From contig NZ_VSSO01000002.1 of the NCBI RefSeq assembly GCF_008312885.1, forward strand, positions 607,846 to 671,845: a stretch of 64,000 bases of DNA. Direction: 5' to 3'. This DNA is from Lolliginicoccus suaedae (GTDB lineage: Bacteria; Actinomycetota; Actinomycetes; Mycobacteriales; Mycobacteriaceae). Positions within the stretch are counted from its first letter, which is position 1. Every line of letters begins with the position of its first letter. The notes below the pieces were generated by a model. That model was not told the DNA's origin, did no database searches, and was given only the letters and a program-made list of their open reading frames with translations. The position numbers and the translations under genes were made by a program. Shown here one piece after another: positions 26,517 to 35,570 of the stretch.

Positions 26517-27914
26517 CTACTGCACCGAGGCGTGGTAATCGCCGGTGCGGGCGATCGAGCCCATGATCTCGCGGACGGAGTCGAAGTAGCCCGCCAGCAC
26601 CTCCTGCGCGCGAGGGGCGCTGGGGGTCTGCGAGCTGAGGAACAGGCCGTCCTCGGTGCGCACGAGCCACATGTTGGCGTTGCTCGTGCGGCCCTCCCCG
26701 GTGAAGATCAGCCCGTTGCGGTGGGCCTCGGTCCTCGCGCCGGGCATGCGCCGGGTGTCGAGGTAGTTGACCATCTGCGGGGTGCTGGTGGGCGGCGCGA
26801 GCCGACCCTCGGCGATGAAGCGCGCGAGCACGGCGTGCACGGGGGTGGGCGCGAGGTCCTTCGCGGTGTTGAAGCTGTCCTGGGCGCGGGGCAGCAGCGC
26901 GGCGAAGGTCGGGTCCGCGGGGAGCGGGAACGCGACGGGAACAAAGTTGCAGAACCAGCCCTGGGAGAGGGCGTGCTCGGGGGCGCGGGTGGAGAGCACG
27001 GTGAGCCCGAAGGAGGTGGTGGAGCCGGTGAGCTGGTGCTCGGCGAGCGCGAGGACCGCGAAGATGGCGCCGCTGGGGCGTGCTCCGTGGCTCGCGCAGG
27101 CCTGCTCGAAGGCGGTGGCGCCAGCATCATCGAGCAGGTGGTGGGTGACGATGCGCACGGGAGCGGTCTCGCCCGGGGCGAGGCCGAGGTCGAGGGGGAA
27201 GCGGGGGATGCGCCAGTCGCCGAGGGCGAAGATCCCGGACCAGCGTTGCTGCAAGTCCGGATCGGTGGCGAAGCGGTGGGCGGCCTCGGTCTCGCGCAGC
27301 GTGTAGGCGGTGTGGGGCTGGGCGAGCTCGGTGGGGAAGGTGAATGCCGCATCGGCGGCGTGGGCGAGGTAGCGCTGGGCGAGCTCGCTGAGGGCGAGGC
27401 CGTGGGAGATGCCATCGGTGAGGGCGTGGTCGGCGCCGTAGTAGAGCGTGAACGAGCCGCCGTGGTCGATGGCGCCGAACGCGCAGCCCGGCGCGCTCCA
27501 GGGGACGCATTGGGCTGCGAGGTGCTCGGTGATGTGGCGCGCGGCATCTGCGCTAGCGACGGCGTCCCCGTCGCGCAGCGTGGTCGCGATGCCTTCCGGT
27601 GGGTGGACGAGGCGGGTGTAGCTGCCGTCGCGTTCCTCGAAGAAGGTGCGGGTGTTCTCGTGGGTGGCGCTGAATCCGGTGACGGCCGCGGCGAGGGCAT
27701 CGCGGTCGAGCGGCTGGTCGATGCGGGTGAGGCCCCCGATGAACGCCCGGTAGGGCTGGCCCGCTGCCTGGTTGGCGGTGGCGGCGCGCAGGTGATCGAG
27801 CTGCAGGAAGCTGGCGGTGTGCTCGCGCGGCGCGCTATCGGCCCGGGGCGCGGGCGAGACGGTCACGGGGATGCCTCCGGTGGCGTTCCACTCGGACAGG
27901 GCGGTGAGGATCAA
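26517..27914 (-). CDS. Condensation-fold acyltransferase (PapA-like), copy 3 of the array
   Basis: 465 residues of the chloramphenicol-acetyltransferase/condensation superfamily, as in mycobacterial PapA proteins that acylate trehalose or diols. The active-site motif reads DHALTDG (162-168): the second His and the Asp-Gly are kept but the usual first His is Asp. The C-terminal half has the expected solvent-channel region (GWFCNFVPVAFPL at about 342). The start is a TTG at 27914 with an excellent AGGAGG 5 nt upstream. It is 59 bp after the neighbouring acyltransferase and probably co-transcribed. Donor and acceptor unknown. Confidence 0.8.
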   Translation of the reverse strand: MILTALSEWNATGGIPVTVSPAPRADSAPREHTASFLQLDHLRAATANQAAGQPYRAFIGGLTRIDQPLDRDALAAAVTGFSATHENTRTFFEERDGSYTRLVHPPEGIATTLRDGDAVASADAARHITEHLAAQCVPWSAPGCAFGAIDHGGSFTLYYGADHALTDGISHGLALSELAQRYLAHAADAAFTFPTELAQPHTAYTLRETEAAHRFATDPDLQQRWSGIFALGDWRIPRFPLDLGLAPGETAPVRIVTHHLLDDAGATAFEQACASHGARPSGAIFAVLALAEHQLTGSTTSFGLTVLSTRAPEHALSQGWFCNFVPVAFPLPADPTFAALLPRAQDSFNTAKDLAPTPVHAVLARFIAEGRLAPPTSTPQMVNYLDTRRMPGARTEAHRNGLIFTGEGRTSNANMWLVRTEDGLFLSSQTPSAPRAQEVLAGYFDSVREIMGSIARTGDYHASVQ

Positions 27915-27973
27915 GCGGTCCTCCTGTTCATCGGGGGCTCGTTCGTTGGGTTCCCGGGCGGGAGCGGGCGTGC

Positions 27974-29371
27974 TCAGGCAGCGACGGGGGTGGTGCTGGC
28001 GCTGCGCAGCACCGTTGTGAGCTCGCTGAGGAATGCCTCGATCGCCTGGTGCGCCTGGGGGGCATCGGGGTAGCGGGTGGAGACGTTGAGCCCGTGGGGG
28101 GTGCGGTTGATCCAGAAGTAGACCTCGTTGCTGCTGTAGCAGTCGGAGCGCAGGGCCCGGCCCTGGATGTCGGGCATGCGGTCGGCCTCGGGGAGGTAGC
28201 GGATGTCGACGTAGGAGACCACGAAGCGGGGTGTCGCGGTGGTGCCGAGCAGCTCGGCGACGCGGGCGAACGGGGCGAGGGCGAGTGGCTTGGTGGCGGC
28301 GAGCGCGCGGGTGGCGGACTGGAGCGCGCCGGGCAGGTCCTGGCCGTGGGCGACCGAGAGCGTGAGGGGGACGATGTTGACGAACCAGCCCATCGATTCG
28401 GCCCAGCTCTCGTGGACGCGGGTGTGCACGGGCATGATCGTGGAGAAGGTGGTGCTGCCGCTAGTGCGGGCCTGCGCCAGCGCGAGGGCGGCGAGGATGC
28501 CGGCCTGCGAGCTGAAGCCGTTGGCGCGGCAGGTGGTGTTGAAGGCGTGCGCCTCATCGGGGGCGAGGAGCCAGCGGGAGAGGCTGGCCTGCCTGCCAGT
28601 TCCGGTGGTGGCCGAGACGGGGCCGCTGGCGGGCTCGACGGGAGCGAAGGCGGGGAATTGCCCGTCGTGCTGGTCGAGGAACTCGCGCCAGGCGTGGACG
28701 GCGGGGGCCTCGGGGTCCAGCGCCGCGCACGCCTTCTGCTCGAGGGCGGCGAAGTCGAGGTGGCTTCCGTAGGACTTCGTGGTGGTGTGCTCGGTGCCGT
28801 CGATGATGTCGTTGTAGAGCGCCCGCAGCTCGCTGATGGCGATGACCTGGCTGTAGGCGTCCATCACGGAGTGGTCGGCGCCGAAGATGCAGAGGAAGGA
28901 ACCCGTGTCGCTGCTGGGCTCAAGGGTGGCGAGGATGCAGTGCGGCCAGGCCAGTGGCGAGAGGGCGGTCTCGAACTGCTCGGTGAGGAAGTCGCGGGCC
29001 TCGGCGCCGGTGCGGGCGCGGGTGACAGGGACGGGCACGGCGTCGATGGCGTCGGCGGGAAGCGTCTGGCGGGCCCAGCCTGCGGGCGTGGGGATGACGG
29101 TGGTGCGCAGGGCCTCGTGGCGGGCGAACCAGGTGGTGATGAGGGTGCGCATGGCGTCGGCGGAGTAGGGGCGCTCGATGCGGAACGCGGAGCCGATCCA
29201 GCTGCCGCGGCCGGGTCGGTCGGTGGCGCGGTCGACGCGGTCGCAGTGCTCGCGGTGCGCGGAGGCGAGCGGCCGGGGATCCGGGGCCCAGCTTCCGCGG
29301 GCGGCCACGGGGGTCCAGGTGGTGAGGCGGCCGTCGGGGAGCGGGTATTGATCGAGCTCGGTGTATTCCAT
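27974..29371 (-). CDS. Condensation-fold acyltransferase (PapA-like), copy 2 of the array
   Basis: 465 residues, same fold and length as its neighbours. The motif reads DHSVMDA (166-172), keeping His and Asp of HHxxxDG but with Asp and Ala at the ends. Later landmarks include STIMPVHTRVHES, GWFVNIVPLTL and VSYVDIRYLP, which recur in modified form in copies 1 and 3, pointing to duplication. AAGGGG precedes the ATG. A 438-bp gene-free stretch upstream probably holds its own promoter. Confidence 0.8.
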   Translation of the reverse strand: MEYTELDQYPLPDGRLTTWTPVAARGSWAPDPRPLASAHREHCDRVDRATDRPGRGSWIGSAFRIERPYSADAMRTLITTWFARHEALRTTVIPTPAGWARQTLPADAIDAVPVPVTRARTGAEARDFLTEQFETALSPLAWPHCILATLEPSSDTGSFLCIFGADHSVMDAYSQVIAISELRALYNDIIDGTEHTTTKSYGSHLDFAALEQKACAALDPEAPAVHAWREFLDQHDGQFPAFAPVEPASGPVSATTGTGRQASLSRWLLAPDEAHAFNTTCRANGFSSQAGILAALALAQARTSGSTTFSTIMPVHTRVHESWAESMGWFVNIVPLTLSVAHGQDLPGALQSATRALAATKPLALAPFARVAELLGTTATPRFVVSYVDIRYLPEADRMPDIQGRALRSDCYSSNEVYFWINRTPHGLNVSTRYPDAPQAHQAIEAFLSELTTVLRSASTTPVAA

Positions 29372-29809
29372 CGTGGCCCCTTATTTCCTATCGCAGGGTT
29401 TGTTTTCTGGCGGCTTGCGATGGATTGATCGTAGGGAGCATCAAACTCTTGCGGGGATCGTGCTGCGGAGTGGGTCGGATCACGCTTGCAATAGTGCTGT
29501 GGATGTGAATAATCCTGCGATGCCCGGTATTTCGCTTCGTTCCAGTACGTCACTTGCCTGGTCAGGGAACGATCGACGTAAAGATCTCCCGAGGTGGTCG
29601 AGGCGTGAATGCGTCGCTATTGTCGCCTTCATCGGCTTTCTGTCGCAGTGATGCCCGTTATTGTTCTCGGCGGCGTTAAAACCGTTGCGGCCATGTTTCG
29701 CAGGGCGTCCGGGCGGGCAACGCGAGATGAATACCGGGTGCTGTGACAGTCCATTCACCGAGCCTGCCGAGTGAGCGCCATCACGGCGAGCGGGGCCGAG
29801 CGTGATATC
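29372..29809. other. Gene-free, relatively AT-rich stretch between acyltransferase genes
   Basis: 438 bp of noticeably lower GC than the flanking genes, without a supported reading frame. It probably holds the promoter of the 27974-29371 gene. No hairpin or known operator was recognised. Confidence 0.5.
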
Positions 29810-31192
29810 TCACTCGCGCGCGGGCTGCGGCGTGGCGGGCGCCCGCAGGGCCTCGCGCCATTCCGACCACAGCGCGTTCATGACGTGGCCGGAGGCGTCG
29901 GTCCGTGGGTAGCGGGAGCGCAGGAAGATGCCGCGCTCGTCGCGCCAGAGCCAGAACTGGGCGTCGTCGGCGACGGTGGAGTTGCTGATGTGCACGGGAT
30001 CGGTGCAGGTCGCGCCGTCGTGGCCGGGGGCTATGCCAGGCAGTGCCCGATAGTCGATGTAGGACAGCATGTAGACGTCCTGGCGGGTGCGCTGGAACTC
30101 GTCGGCGAGCGCGGTGAGCACGTGCGCGAGGGGGACGGGGGCGAGCTCGAGGGCGCTGCGGAAGGCTGCGTGGTTGGCGGCGAGGTTGGTGGCGAAGCTG
30201 GCGCTGGGCACGTTGATGGTCAGCGCGACGGTGTTGGTGTACCAGCCGAACGTGCGGTCGGACAGGGGCCGGTGGCGGGTATGGACGGGCATGAGGATGT
30301 CTTGCCGCAGAGGGCCGCCGCAGGCCTTGGTGGCCATGCCGAGCGAGGTGGCGAGCCCGCTGAACATGCTGCCCCCGTGGGTGCGCACCCATTTCTCGAA
30401 GTGGTGGGCCTGGTGGGCGTCGAGGAGCTGCCGGGAGTCGTCGGCCTGCGGGTGCAGCGTGCCGGGCTCGCCGATGCCGAGGGGGAGCGGGAACGAGGGC
30501 GCGGTGCCGCCGGAGGAGCGCAGGTAGTGCAGCCAGCGCTGGATGCGCCAGTCCTCGCGGGGGGTGGGGGGCATGGCGGTCTCGTGGGCGGTGTCGGCGA
30601 CGAAGTCCCCGGCGTCCCCGGGCGCGAGGGGGGTGCCGTGGTGGGCGGCGAGGTAGTCGCGGGAGAGCTCGTGGATGGCGAGCGCGATGGAGTAGGCGTC
30701 GGCGTGGACGTGGTCGAACGCGGCGATGATCGTGGCGGTGCTGCCGTGGTCGATGGCGAGGAAGCGCATGGCGGGGTAGCGGGTGGGCCGGCAGTGCTCG
30801 CCGAGCAGGCGGGCAAGGAGCTGCTGCATCTGGCGAGGTGTGGTGGCGTCGTGGGGGAGCCGCTGCGGCCCGGTGATGGTGGTGCTGGCGTGGATGTGCC
30901 GGGTGACGGTGCCGTCCTGAGCCCGGAACTCGCTGCGCAGGGTGGGATGGCGCTGCAGGAACGCGGTGAGCGCGGTGGCGAGCGCGGCGCGGTCGAGGGC
31001 GTGGGTGACGGTGAAGGCCGCAGCGAGCCAGACGCTGCGCCCGTCGGGATCGGCGGTGGCTCCCGCTAGGTGGAACTGCTGGTTGAACGAGGGGGCGATG
31101 GGGGAGCGGGTGGGCGTCCCGGTGGTGGTGATGGGCCATTCCCAGATCTCGCCGGGCTGGGGCTGGTAGCGGCTGATCGTGGTGAGCTCCAT
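29810..31192 (-). CDS. Condensation-fold acyltransferase (PapA-like), copy 1 of the array
   Basis: 460 residues. The motif is DHVHADA (160-166). Conserved blocks shared with copy 2 include ILMPVHTRHRPLSD, TFGWYTNTVALTI and MLSYIDYRALPG. The gene starts 12 bp after the TetR-type regulator stop, so the two are probably one transcript. PapA-family enzymes move acyl groups from CoA or carrier proteins onto hydroxyls of trehalose or long-chain diols; the substrate here is unknown. Confidence 0.8.
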   Translation of the reverse strand: MELTTISRYQPQPGEIWEWPITTTGTPTRSPIAPSFNQQFHLAGATADPDGRSVWLAAAFTVTHALDRAALATALTAFLQRHPTLRSEFRAQDGTVTRHIHASTTITGPQRLPHDATTPRQMQQLLARLLGEHCRPTRYPAMRFLAIDHGSTATIIAAFDHVHADAYSIALAIHELSRDYLAAHHGTPLAPGDAGDFVADTAHETAMPPTPREDWRIQRWLHYLRSSGGTAPSFPLPLGIGEPGTLHPQADDSRQLLDAHQAHHFEKWVRTHGGSMFSGLATSLGMATKACGGPLRQDILMPVHTRHRPLSDRTFGWYTNTVALTINVPSASFATNLAANHAAFRSALELAPVPLAHVLTALADEFQRTRQDVYMLSYIDYRALPGIAPGHDGATCTDPVHISNSTVADDAQFWLWRDERGIFLRSRYPRTDASGHVMNALWSEWREALRAPATPQPARE

Positions 31193-31204
31193 GCCGATAG
31201 GAGC

Positions 31205-31939
31205 TTAATCGGCGCGGTCTCCTGCTGCAGCGTAAGCGCGGTCCATGGTGGCTCGCAGCGGGATATCCGGGTCGAAGTCGAGGCCGAGGGCTTGCATGTT
31301 GGTGCTGATCAGTTGCAGCGTCCAGCCGCAGAGCAGGCCCTCGAGCTGCGCGGCCTCGGGGACGCCGGTGCGCCGCCAGCGGTTGACGGTGGCATCGACG
31401 AGGCCGACGAGCGCGAAGGCGAGGGGCTCGGCGCTGGAGGTGTCGGCGCCGATCGCGTCGAGGACCGCGGTGAACAGGTCGGCGATCTGGGTGGCGATGG
31501 TGGTCTTGGCGGTGGTGGCGACGTCGGGGCCAGCGGTGCCGTCGCGGGATGCGCGGGAGCCCACGAAGTGGTGCAGGTGGGGGTGCTCGGTGGTCCAGGC
31601 CAGGTAGGTGTGGACGCTGTCGTGGATGAGCTCGGTGGGGGTCCGGGCCAGGTCGAGGCGGGGCGCGAGGTCGGCGAGGACCTTGTCGGCGATGTGCGCG
31701 CGGATCTGGTAGTCGAGGTCGGCGCGGTCGCGGAAGAACCGGTAGATGACGGCGCGGGTGACATGGGCGTGCTCGGCGATGCGGGAGACGCCGACGGCGG
31801 GGCCGTCCTTCTCGATAGCGGTGAGCGCGGAGTCGAGGATCTTCTGTCGGCGGGCCGCTTTGTGGTCCTCCCAGCGCACGGCGCGGCGGTCGGTGGGGCG
31901 ATCATCCGGGCGGGGGCTGCGGGGAGTTGTCCTGGGCAC
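31205..31939 (-). CDS. TetR-family transcriptional regulator
   Basis: 244 residues. N-terminal helix-turn-helix (about 26-75: ARRQKILDSALTAIEKDG, then VSRIAEHAHVTRAVIYRFF) and an all-helical ligand domain. The GTG at 31939 is chosen because it sits 7 nt after TAATCT; an ATG further upstream would start inside the operator region. It is upstream of acyltransferase copy 1 and divergent from the thiolase operon. A palindrome at 31971-31984 overlies its own -35 region, so it is likely autoregulated and may control both directions, with an acyl-CoA-like ligand as an inference. Confidence 0.85.
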   Translation of the reverse strand: MPRTTPRSPRPDDRPTDRRAVRWEDHKAARRQKILDSALTAIEKDGPAVGVSRIAEHAHVTRAVIYRFFRDRADLDYQIRAHIADKVLADLAPRLDLARTPTELIHDSVHTYLAWTTEHPHLHHFVGSRASRDGTAGPDVATTAKTTIATQIADLFTAVLDAIGADTSSAEPLAFALVGLVDATVNRWRRTGVPEAAQLEGLLCGWTLQLISTNMQALGLDFDPDIPLRATMDRAYAAAGDRAD

Positions 31940-31952
31940 GCCGAAAAGATTA
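31940..31952 (-). promoter_or_regulatory. -10 element for a leaderless tetR transcript
   Basis: TAATCT on the minus strand (31952-31947), 7 nt, then the GTG at 31939. No ribosome site. Confidence 0.5.
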
Positions 31953-31970
31953 TCGAACAAACCCCTTGTG

Positions 31971-31984
31971 TGTAACACGTTGGA
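31971..31984. promoter_or_regulatory. KstR-like palindrome TGTAACACGTTGGA
   Basis: Matches TnnAACnnGTTnnA, the consensus I recall for the mycobacterial lipid/sterol-catabolism repressor KstR. It sits between the divergent tetR and thiolase operons, at about -32 to -45 relative to the inferred tetR start and 67 bp before the thiolase ATG. Either a KstR orthologue elsewhere or the local TetR could bind it. Confidence 0.55.
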
Positions 31985-32050
31985 TCACATAGATTGCTGA
32001 TACACGATGACTCAGGTACCTGGGCTCGACTCTCCAGAGGAGCAAAAACC

Positions 32051-33268
32051 ATGGCCCGCAGCACCATCCGCAACAAGGTCTACGTCGTCGGCGTCGGCAT
32101 GACGAAGTTCGAGAAGCCCGGCTCCCGCGACTGGGACTACCCCGACATGGCCCGCGAGGCCGGCATCAATGCCATCGACGACGCCGGGATCGCCTATCAC
32201 GAGATCGGCCAGGCCTACGCCGGCTACGTCTACGGCGAATCCACCTCCGGCCAGCGAGCCATCTATGAGCTCGGCATGTCCGGCATCCCGATCGTCAACG
32301 TCAACAACAACTGCTCCACCGGCTCCGCGGCACTGTTCCTCGCCGCGCAGGCCATCCGCGGCGGATCCACCGACTGCGCTCTCGCCCTCGGCTTCGAGAA
32401 GATGCAGCCCGGCTCGCTCGGCTCCACCTACGACGACCGCGAGCAGCCCATGATGCGCCACCTCCTCGCCCTCGCTGAGCTGCAGGAATTCGCCATGCCC
32501 CCGGCGCCCTACATGTTCGGCGCGGCCGGGCGCGAGCACATGGAGCGCTACGGCACCACTGCCGAGCAGTTCGCGAAGATCGGTGTCAAGAACCACCGGC
32601 ACTCCCGCAACAACCCCTACGCGCAGTTCCAGGTGGAGTACACCCTCGACGAGGTGCTCGGCGCCAAGCAGATCTACGCGCCCCTGACCAAGCTGCAATG
32701 CTCCCCGACCTCCGACGGCGCCGGTGCCGCAATCCTCGCTAGCGAGCGCTTCGTCGAGGAGCACGGGCTCTCCGGCCAAGCCGTCGAGATCGTCGGCCAG
32801 TCCATGGTCACCGATATGCGCTCGACCTTCGACGACAACAGTGCCATCAGCCTCGTCGGTGCCGACATGACCCGCACCGCCGCCCGGCAGGTCTACCAGC
32901 AGGCCGGCATCACCGCCGACGACATCGACGTGATCGAGCTGCACGACTGCTTCTCCACCAACGAGCTCATCACCTACGAGGCCCTCGAGCTGTGCGGGCC
33001 CGGCGAGGGCGGCAAGCTCATCGACAACGATGACACCACCTACGGAGGGCGCTGGGTCGTCAACCCCTCCGGCGGCCTGATCTCGAAGGGCCACCCCCTT
33101 GGCGCCACCGGCCTCGCCCAGTGCGCCGAGCTGACCTGGCAGCTGCGCGGCACAGCCGGTGCCCGCCAGGTCGACAGCGCCGCCACCCCCAGCGGCGTGG
33201 CGCTGCAGCACAACATCGGCCTCGGTGGCGCAGTGGTCATCACCGCCTACCGCCCCGCCGAGCGCTAG
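32051..33268 (+). CDS. SCPx-type thiolase / lipid-transfer protein (Ltp-like)
   Basis: 405 residues of thiolase fold: active-site Cys in [12 protein letters not shown] (C88), [11 protein letters not shown] (about 300) and the C-terminal [16 protein letters not shown], the pattern of SCPx thiolases called Ltp in actinobacteria. These cleave beta-keto or beta-hydroxy acyl-CoAs of branched or steroid side chains. No DUF35/OB-fold partner, which the aldolase-type Ltp2 needs, is adjacent, which favours ordinary thiolysis. GAGGAG precedes the ATG at 32051. First gene of a seven-gene operon. Confidence 0.88.
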   Translation: MARSTIRNKVYVVGVGMTKFEKPGSRDWDYPDMAREAGINAIDDAGIAYHEIGQAYAGYVYGESTSGQRAIYELGMSGIPIVNVNNNCSTGSAALFLAAQAIRGGSTDCALALGFEKMQPGSLGSTYDDREQPMMRHLLALAELQEFAMPPAPYMFGAAGREHMERYGTTAEQFAKIGVKNHRHSRNNPYAQFQVEYTLDEVLGAKQIYAPLTKLQCSPTSDGAGAAILASERFVEEHGLSGQAVEIVGQSMVTDMRSTFDDNSAISLVGADMTRTAARQVYQQAGITADDIDVIELHDCFSTNELITYEALELCGPGEGGKLIDNDDTTYGGRWVVNPSGGLISKGHPLGATGLAQCAELTWQLRGTAGARQVDSAATPSGVALQHNIGLGGAVVITAYRPAER

Positions 33269-33322
33269 CCCACCCCACCCCAGCAAGAAAACCCCAGCAA
33301 CAACCGATCGAAGGAACCCCTC

Positions 33323-33754
33323 ATGGCATCCGTATCCGTCTCCGCCCACGTCCCCGCCGCCCCCGAGAAGGCCTGGGACCTGCTCTGCGACCTCACCCGC
33401 TGGGACGAGTGGCTCACCATGCACGTCAAGTGGAAGGGTGAGATCCCCACCGAGATCGGCACCGGAACCACCATCACCCAGGTCGTCTCGGTCATGGGCA
33501 TGGCCAACAAGATCGAGTGGAACGTCGATGAGTACGACGCGCCCCGCCTCGTGCGGATCTCGGGCACCGGAATGGCCGGGGTGAAGGTCGAGTTCGTCCT
33601 CTCCGTCGCCCCCGAGGACGCGGGATCCAACGTCACCATCGACGCTTCCTTCACCGGCACGATGATCGTTGGACCGATCGGCAAGGCCGTCGCCAAGAAC
33701 GCCCGGGCCGACCTCGAGACGTCCATCGCGAAGTTCACCGAGCTGCTCGGCTGA
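33323..33754 (+). CDS. SRPBCC-fold (polyketide cyclase/START-like) protein
   Basis: 143 residues beginning VSVSAHVPAAPEKAWDLLCD, the standard SRPBCC opening, with VSVMGMANKIEWNV and a C-terminal helix AVAKNARADLETSIAKFTELL. The fold provides a deep hydrophobic pocket for lipids or CoA thioesters. GAAGGA precedes the ATG. Its place between thiolase and hydratase genes suggests a lipid-binding accessory, but no reaction can be assigned. Confidence 0.82.
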   Translation: MASVSVSAHVPAAPEKAWDLLCDLTRWDEWLTMHVKWKGEIPTEIGTGTTITQVVSVMGMANKIEWNVDEYDAPRLVRISGTGMAGVKVEFVLSVAPEDAGSNVTIDASFTGTMIVGPIGKAVAKNARADLETSIAKFTELLG

Positions 33755-33761
33755 GCCCGCC

Positions 33762-34637
33762 ATGACACCCTCCGCCAGTCCTCCAGCCACTCAGGCCGTC
33801 GCGTTCGACTCCTCGGGCCTCGGCGAATGGACCGATCCCGAGGTCTTCGACGTCACCGCGGAGCGCATCGCTGCCTACGCCGCGGCCACCAACGACCCCA
33901 TCGCCAGGCACCGCGACGGCACCGTCGCGCCACCGGTGTTCGCGGTGGTGCCAGTCTTCTTCTCGATGGCACCGGCCGCGCTGTCGGTCGCGCCACCGGA
34001 GCTGCTGATGAAGCTCGTCCACGGCGAGCAGGACTTCCGCTTCCACCGGCCCATCCTCGCCGGGGACCAGCTCACCGTGCGAGCACGGCCGATCGGCTTC
34101 ACCGGTAGGCCCAACGGCTCCACCGTGGTCGTCTACGCCGAATCCCGGGATCGCGGTGGCGAGCTCGTCAACGAGCAATGGATGACCGCGTTCTTCCGCA
34201 ACGTCGATGCCGGCGAGACACGGGGCGAGCAAGCCCCGGAGCACCGGTTCGATGACTCTCTGCGCGAGCAAGCACCCGTGGCAACGCTCGCGCAGCACAT
34301 CGACGAGGACCAGACCTACCGCTACTCGCCGGCCTCGGGCGATCCCATGCCCATCCACCTCGATGACGAGATCGCCCGCATGGCCGGGCTGCCCGGGATC
34401 ATCAACCACGGCCTGTGCACCATGGCCTTCGCCTCCTGGGCAGCGCTCACCGAGCTCGGCGACGGCCAGACCGAGCGGCTCCGGCGCCTCGCGGTCCGCT
34501 TCGCCAAGCCCGTCCTGCCCGGGCAGGACATCACGACCCGGATGTGGGCGAGCCCGCAGCGGCAGAGCACCTACCACTTCGAGACCAGCGTGGCCGATAC
34601 GCCCGTCCTCACCGATGGACTGATCGAGCTCGCCTAG
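33762..34637 (+). CDS. MaoC-like double-hotdog enoyl-CoA hydratase
   Basis: 291 residues, two hotdog halves. The N-terminal half (about 20-140) is the degenerate MaoC-N type. The C-terminal half carries the hydratase 2 motif YRYSPASGDPMPIHLDDEIAR (first 20 residues at about 187-206) with the catalytic Asp and His, followed by GIINHGLCTMAF. It hydrates trans-2-enoyl-CoA to 3-hydroxyacyl-CoA in beta-oxidation. Starts 7 bp after the SRPBCC gene and precedes the SDR that would oxidise its product. Confidence 0.88.
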   Translation: MTPSASPPATQAVAFDSSGLGEWTDPEVFDVTAERIAAYAAATNDPIARHRDGTVAPPVFAVVPVFFSMAPAALSVAPPELLMKLVHGEQDFRFHRPILAGDQLTVRARPIGFTGRPNGSTVVVYAESRDRGGELVNEQWMTAFFRNVDAGETRGEQAPEHRFDDSLREQAPVATLAQHIDEDQTYRYSPASGDPMPIHLDDEIARMAGLPGIINHGLCTMAFASWAALTELGDGQTERLRRLAVRFAKPVLPGQDITTRMWASPQRQSTYHFETSVADTPVLTDGLIELA

Positions 34638-34689
34638 TCCCAGAGATCCGCCCGAGAGATCCGCCAGCCCCCTCAAGGAGCCACCCACG

Positions 34690-35559
34690 ATGAACACGCT
34701 CGACGGAAAAGTCGCCATCGTCACCGGCGCCGGGCGCGGCATCGGCCGCGAGCACGCACTCCTGCTCGCCGCCGAGGGAGCCCGCGTCGTCGTCAACGAT
34801 CTCGGCGGCGCCAACGATGGCACCGGCACCGACGCCGGGCCCGCCCAGCAGGTCGTCGACGAGATCACCGCCGCTGGCGGCACCGCCGTGGCCAACACCG
34901 ACAACATCGCCACCTGGGCCGGGGCCGAGCGTCTCGTGCAGCAGGCCATCGACACGTTCGGCGACCTTCACATCCTCGTCAACAACGCCGGCATCCTCCG
35001 CGACGCGTTCCTCGCCGGCATGACCGAGGAGCAGTGGGATGCCGTCATCGCCGTGCACCTCAAGGGCCACGCCGCCCCCACCCACCACGCGGCCGCGTAC
35101 TGGAAATCGCGCGCCAAGGCTGGGGAGCACGTCAACGCGGCAGTGATCAACACTTCCTCGGCGTCGGGCACGTTCATGCCCAACGCGGGGCAGAGCAACT
35201 ATGGCGCAGCCAAGGCCGGCATCGCCGCGTTCACCCTCGTCGCCGCGGACGAGCTCGAGCGCTACGGCGTGCGCGTCAACGCCATCGCTCCCATCGCCCG
35301 CACCCGCCTCACTCTCGCCACCCCCGGCATGGGCGCGATCTTCGCCGAGGAAGTCCCGGAGGGGGAGTTCGATCCCTTCAGCCCCGCCAATATCGCGCCG
35401 CTCGTCGTCCGGCTCGCCCACCCCGAGTGCAAGCTCACCGGCAAGGTCTACGCCGTGCAGGGCGGCGCCATCACCGAGCTGCACGGCTGGACCGGCGGCA
35501 CCACCATCGAATCCGACGGCCCCTGGACGGTTCGCGACCTCGCGGACCGCCTCGGGTGA
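34690..35559 (+). CDS. SDR 3-hydroxyacyl-CoA dehydrogenase (MFE-2/17beta-HSD4-like)
   Basis: 289 residues. NAD-binding TGAGRGIGREHALLLA (about 12-27) and VVVNDLGGAN, whose Asp favours NAD+. Catalytic Ser in INTSSASG and YGAAK at about 175. The acidic insert after the glycine motif and the C-terminal region WTVRDLADRLG are typical of the dehydrogenase unit of peroxisomal multifunctional enzyme type 2 and its actinobacterial homologues. AAGGAG precedes the ATG. It performs the third beta-oxidation step after the MaoC hydratase. Confidence 0.88.
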   Translation: MNTLDGKVAIVTGAGRGIGREHALLLAAEGARVVVNDLGGANDGTGTDAGPAQQVVDEITAAGGTAVANTDNIATWAGAERLVQQAIDTFGDLHILVNNAGILRDAFLAGMTEEQWDAVIAVHLKGHAAPTHHAAAYWKSRAKAGEHVNAAVINTSSASGTFMPNAGQSNYGAAKAGIAAFTLVAADELERYGVRVNAIAPIARTRLTLATPGMGAIFAEEVPEGEFDPFSPANIAPLVVRLAHPECKLTGKVYAVQGGAITELHGWTGGTTIESDGPWTVRDLADRLG

Positions 35560-35570
35560 AAGGCACCATC

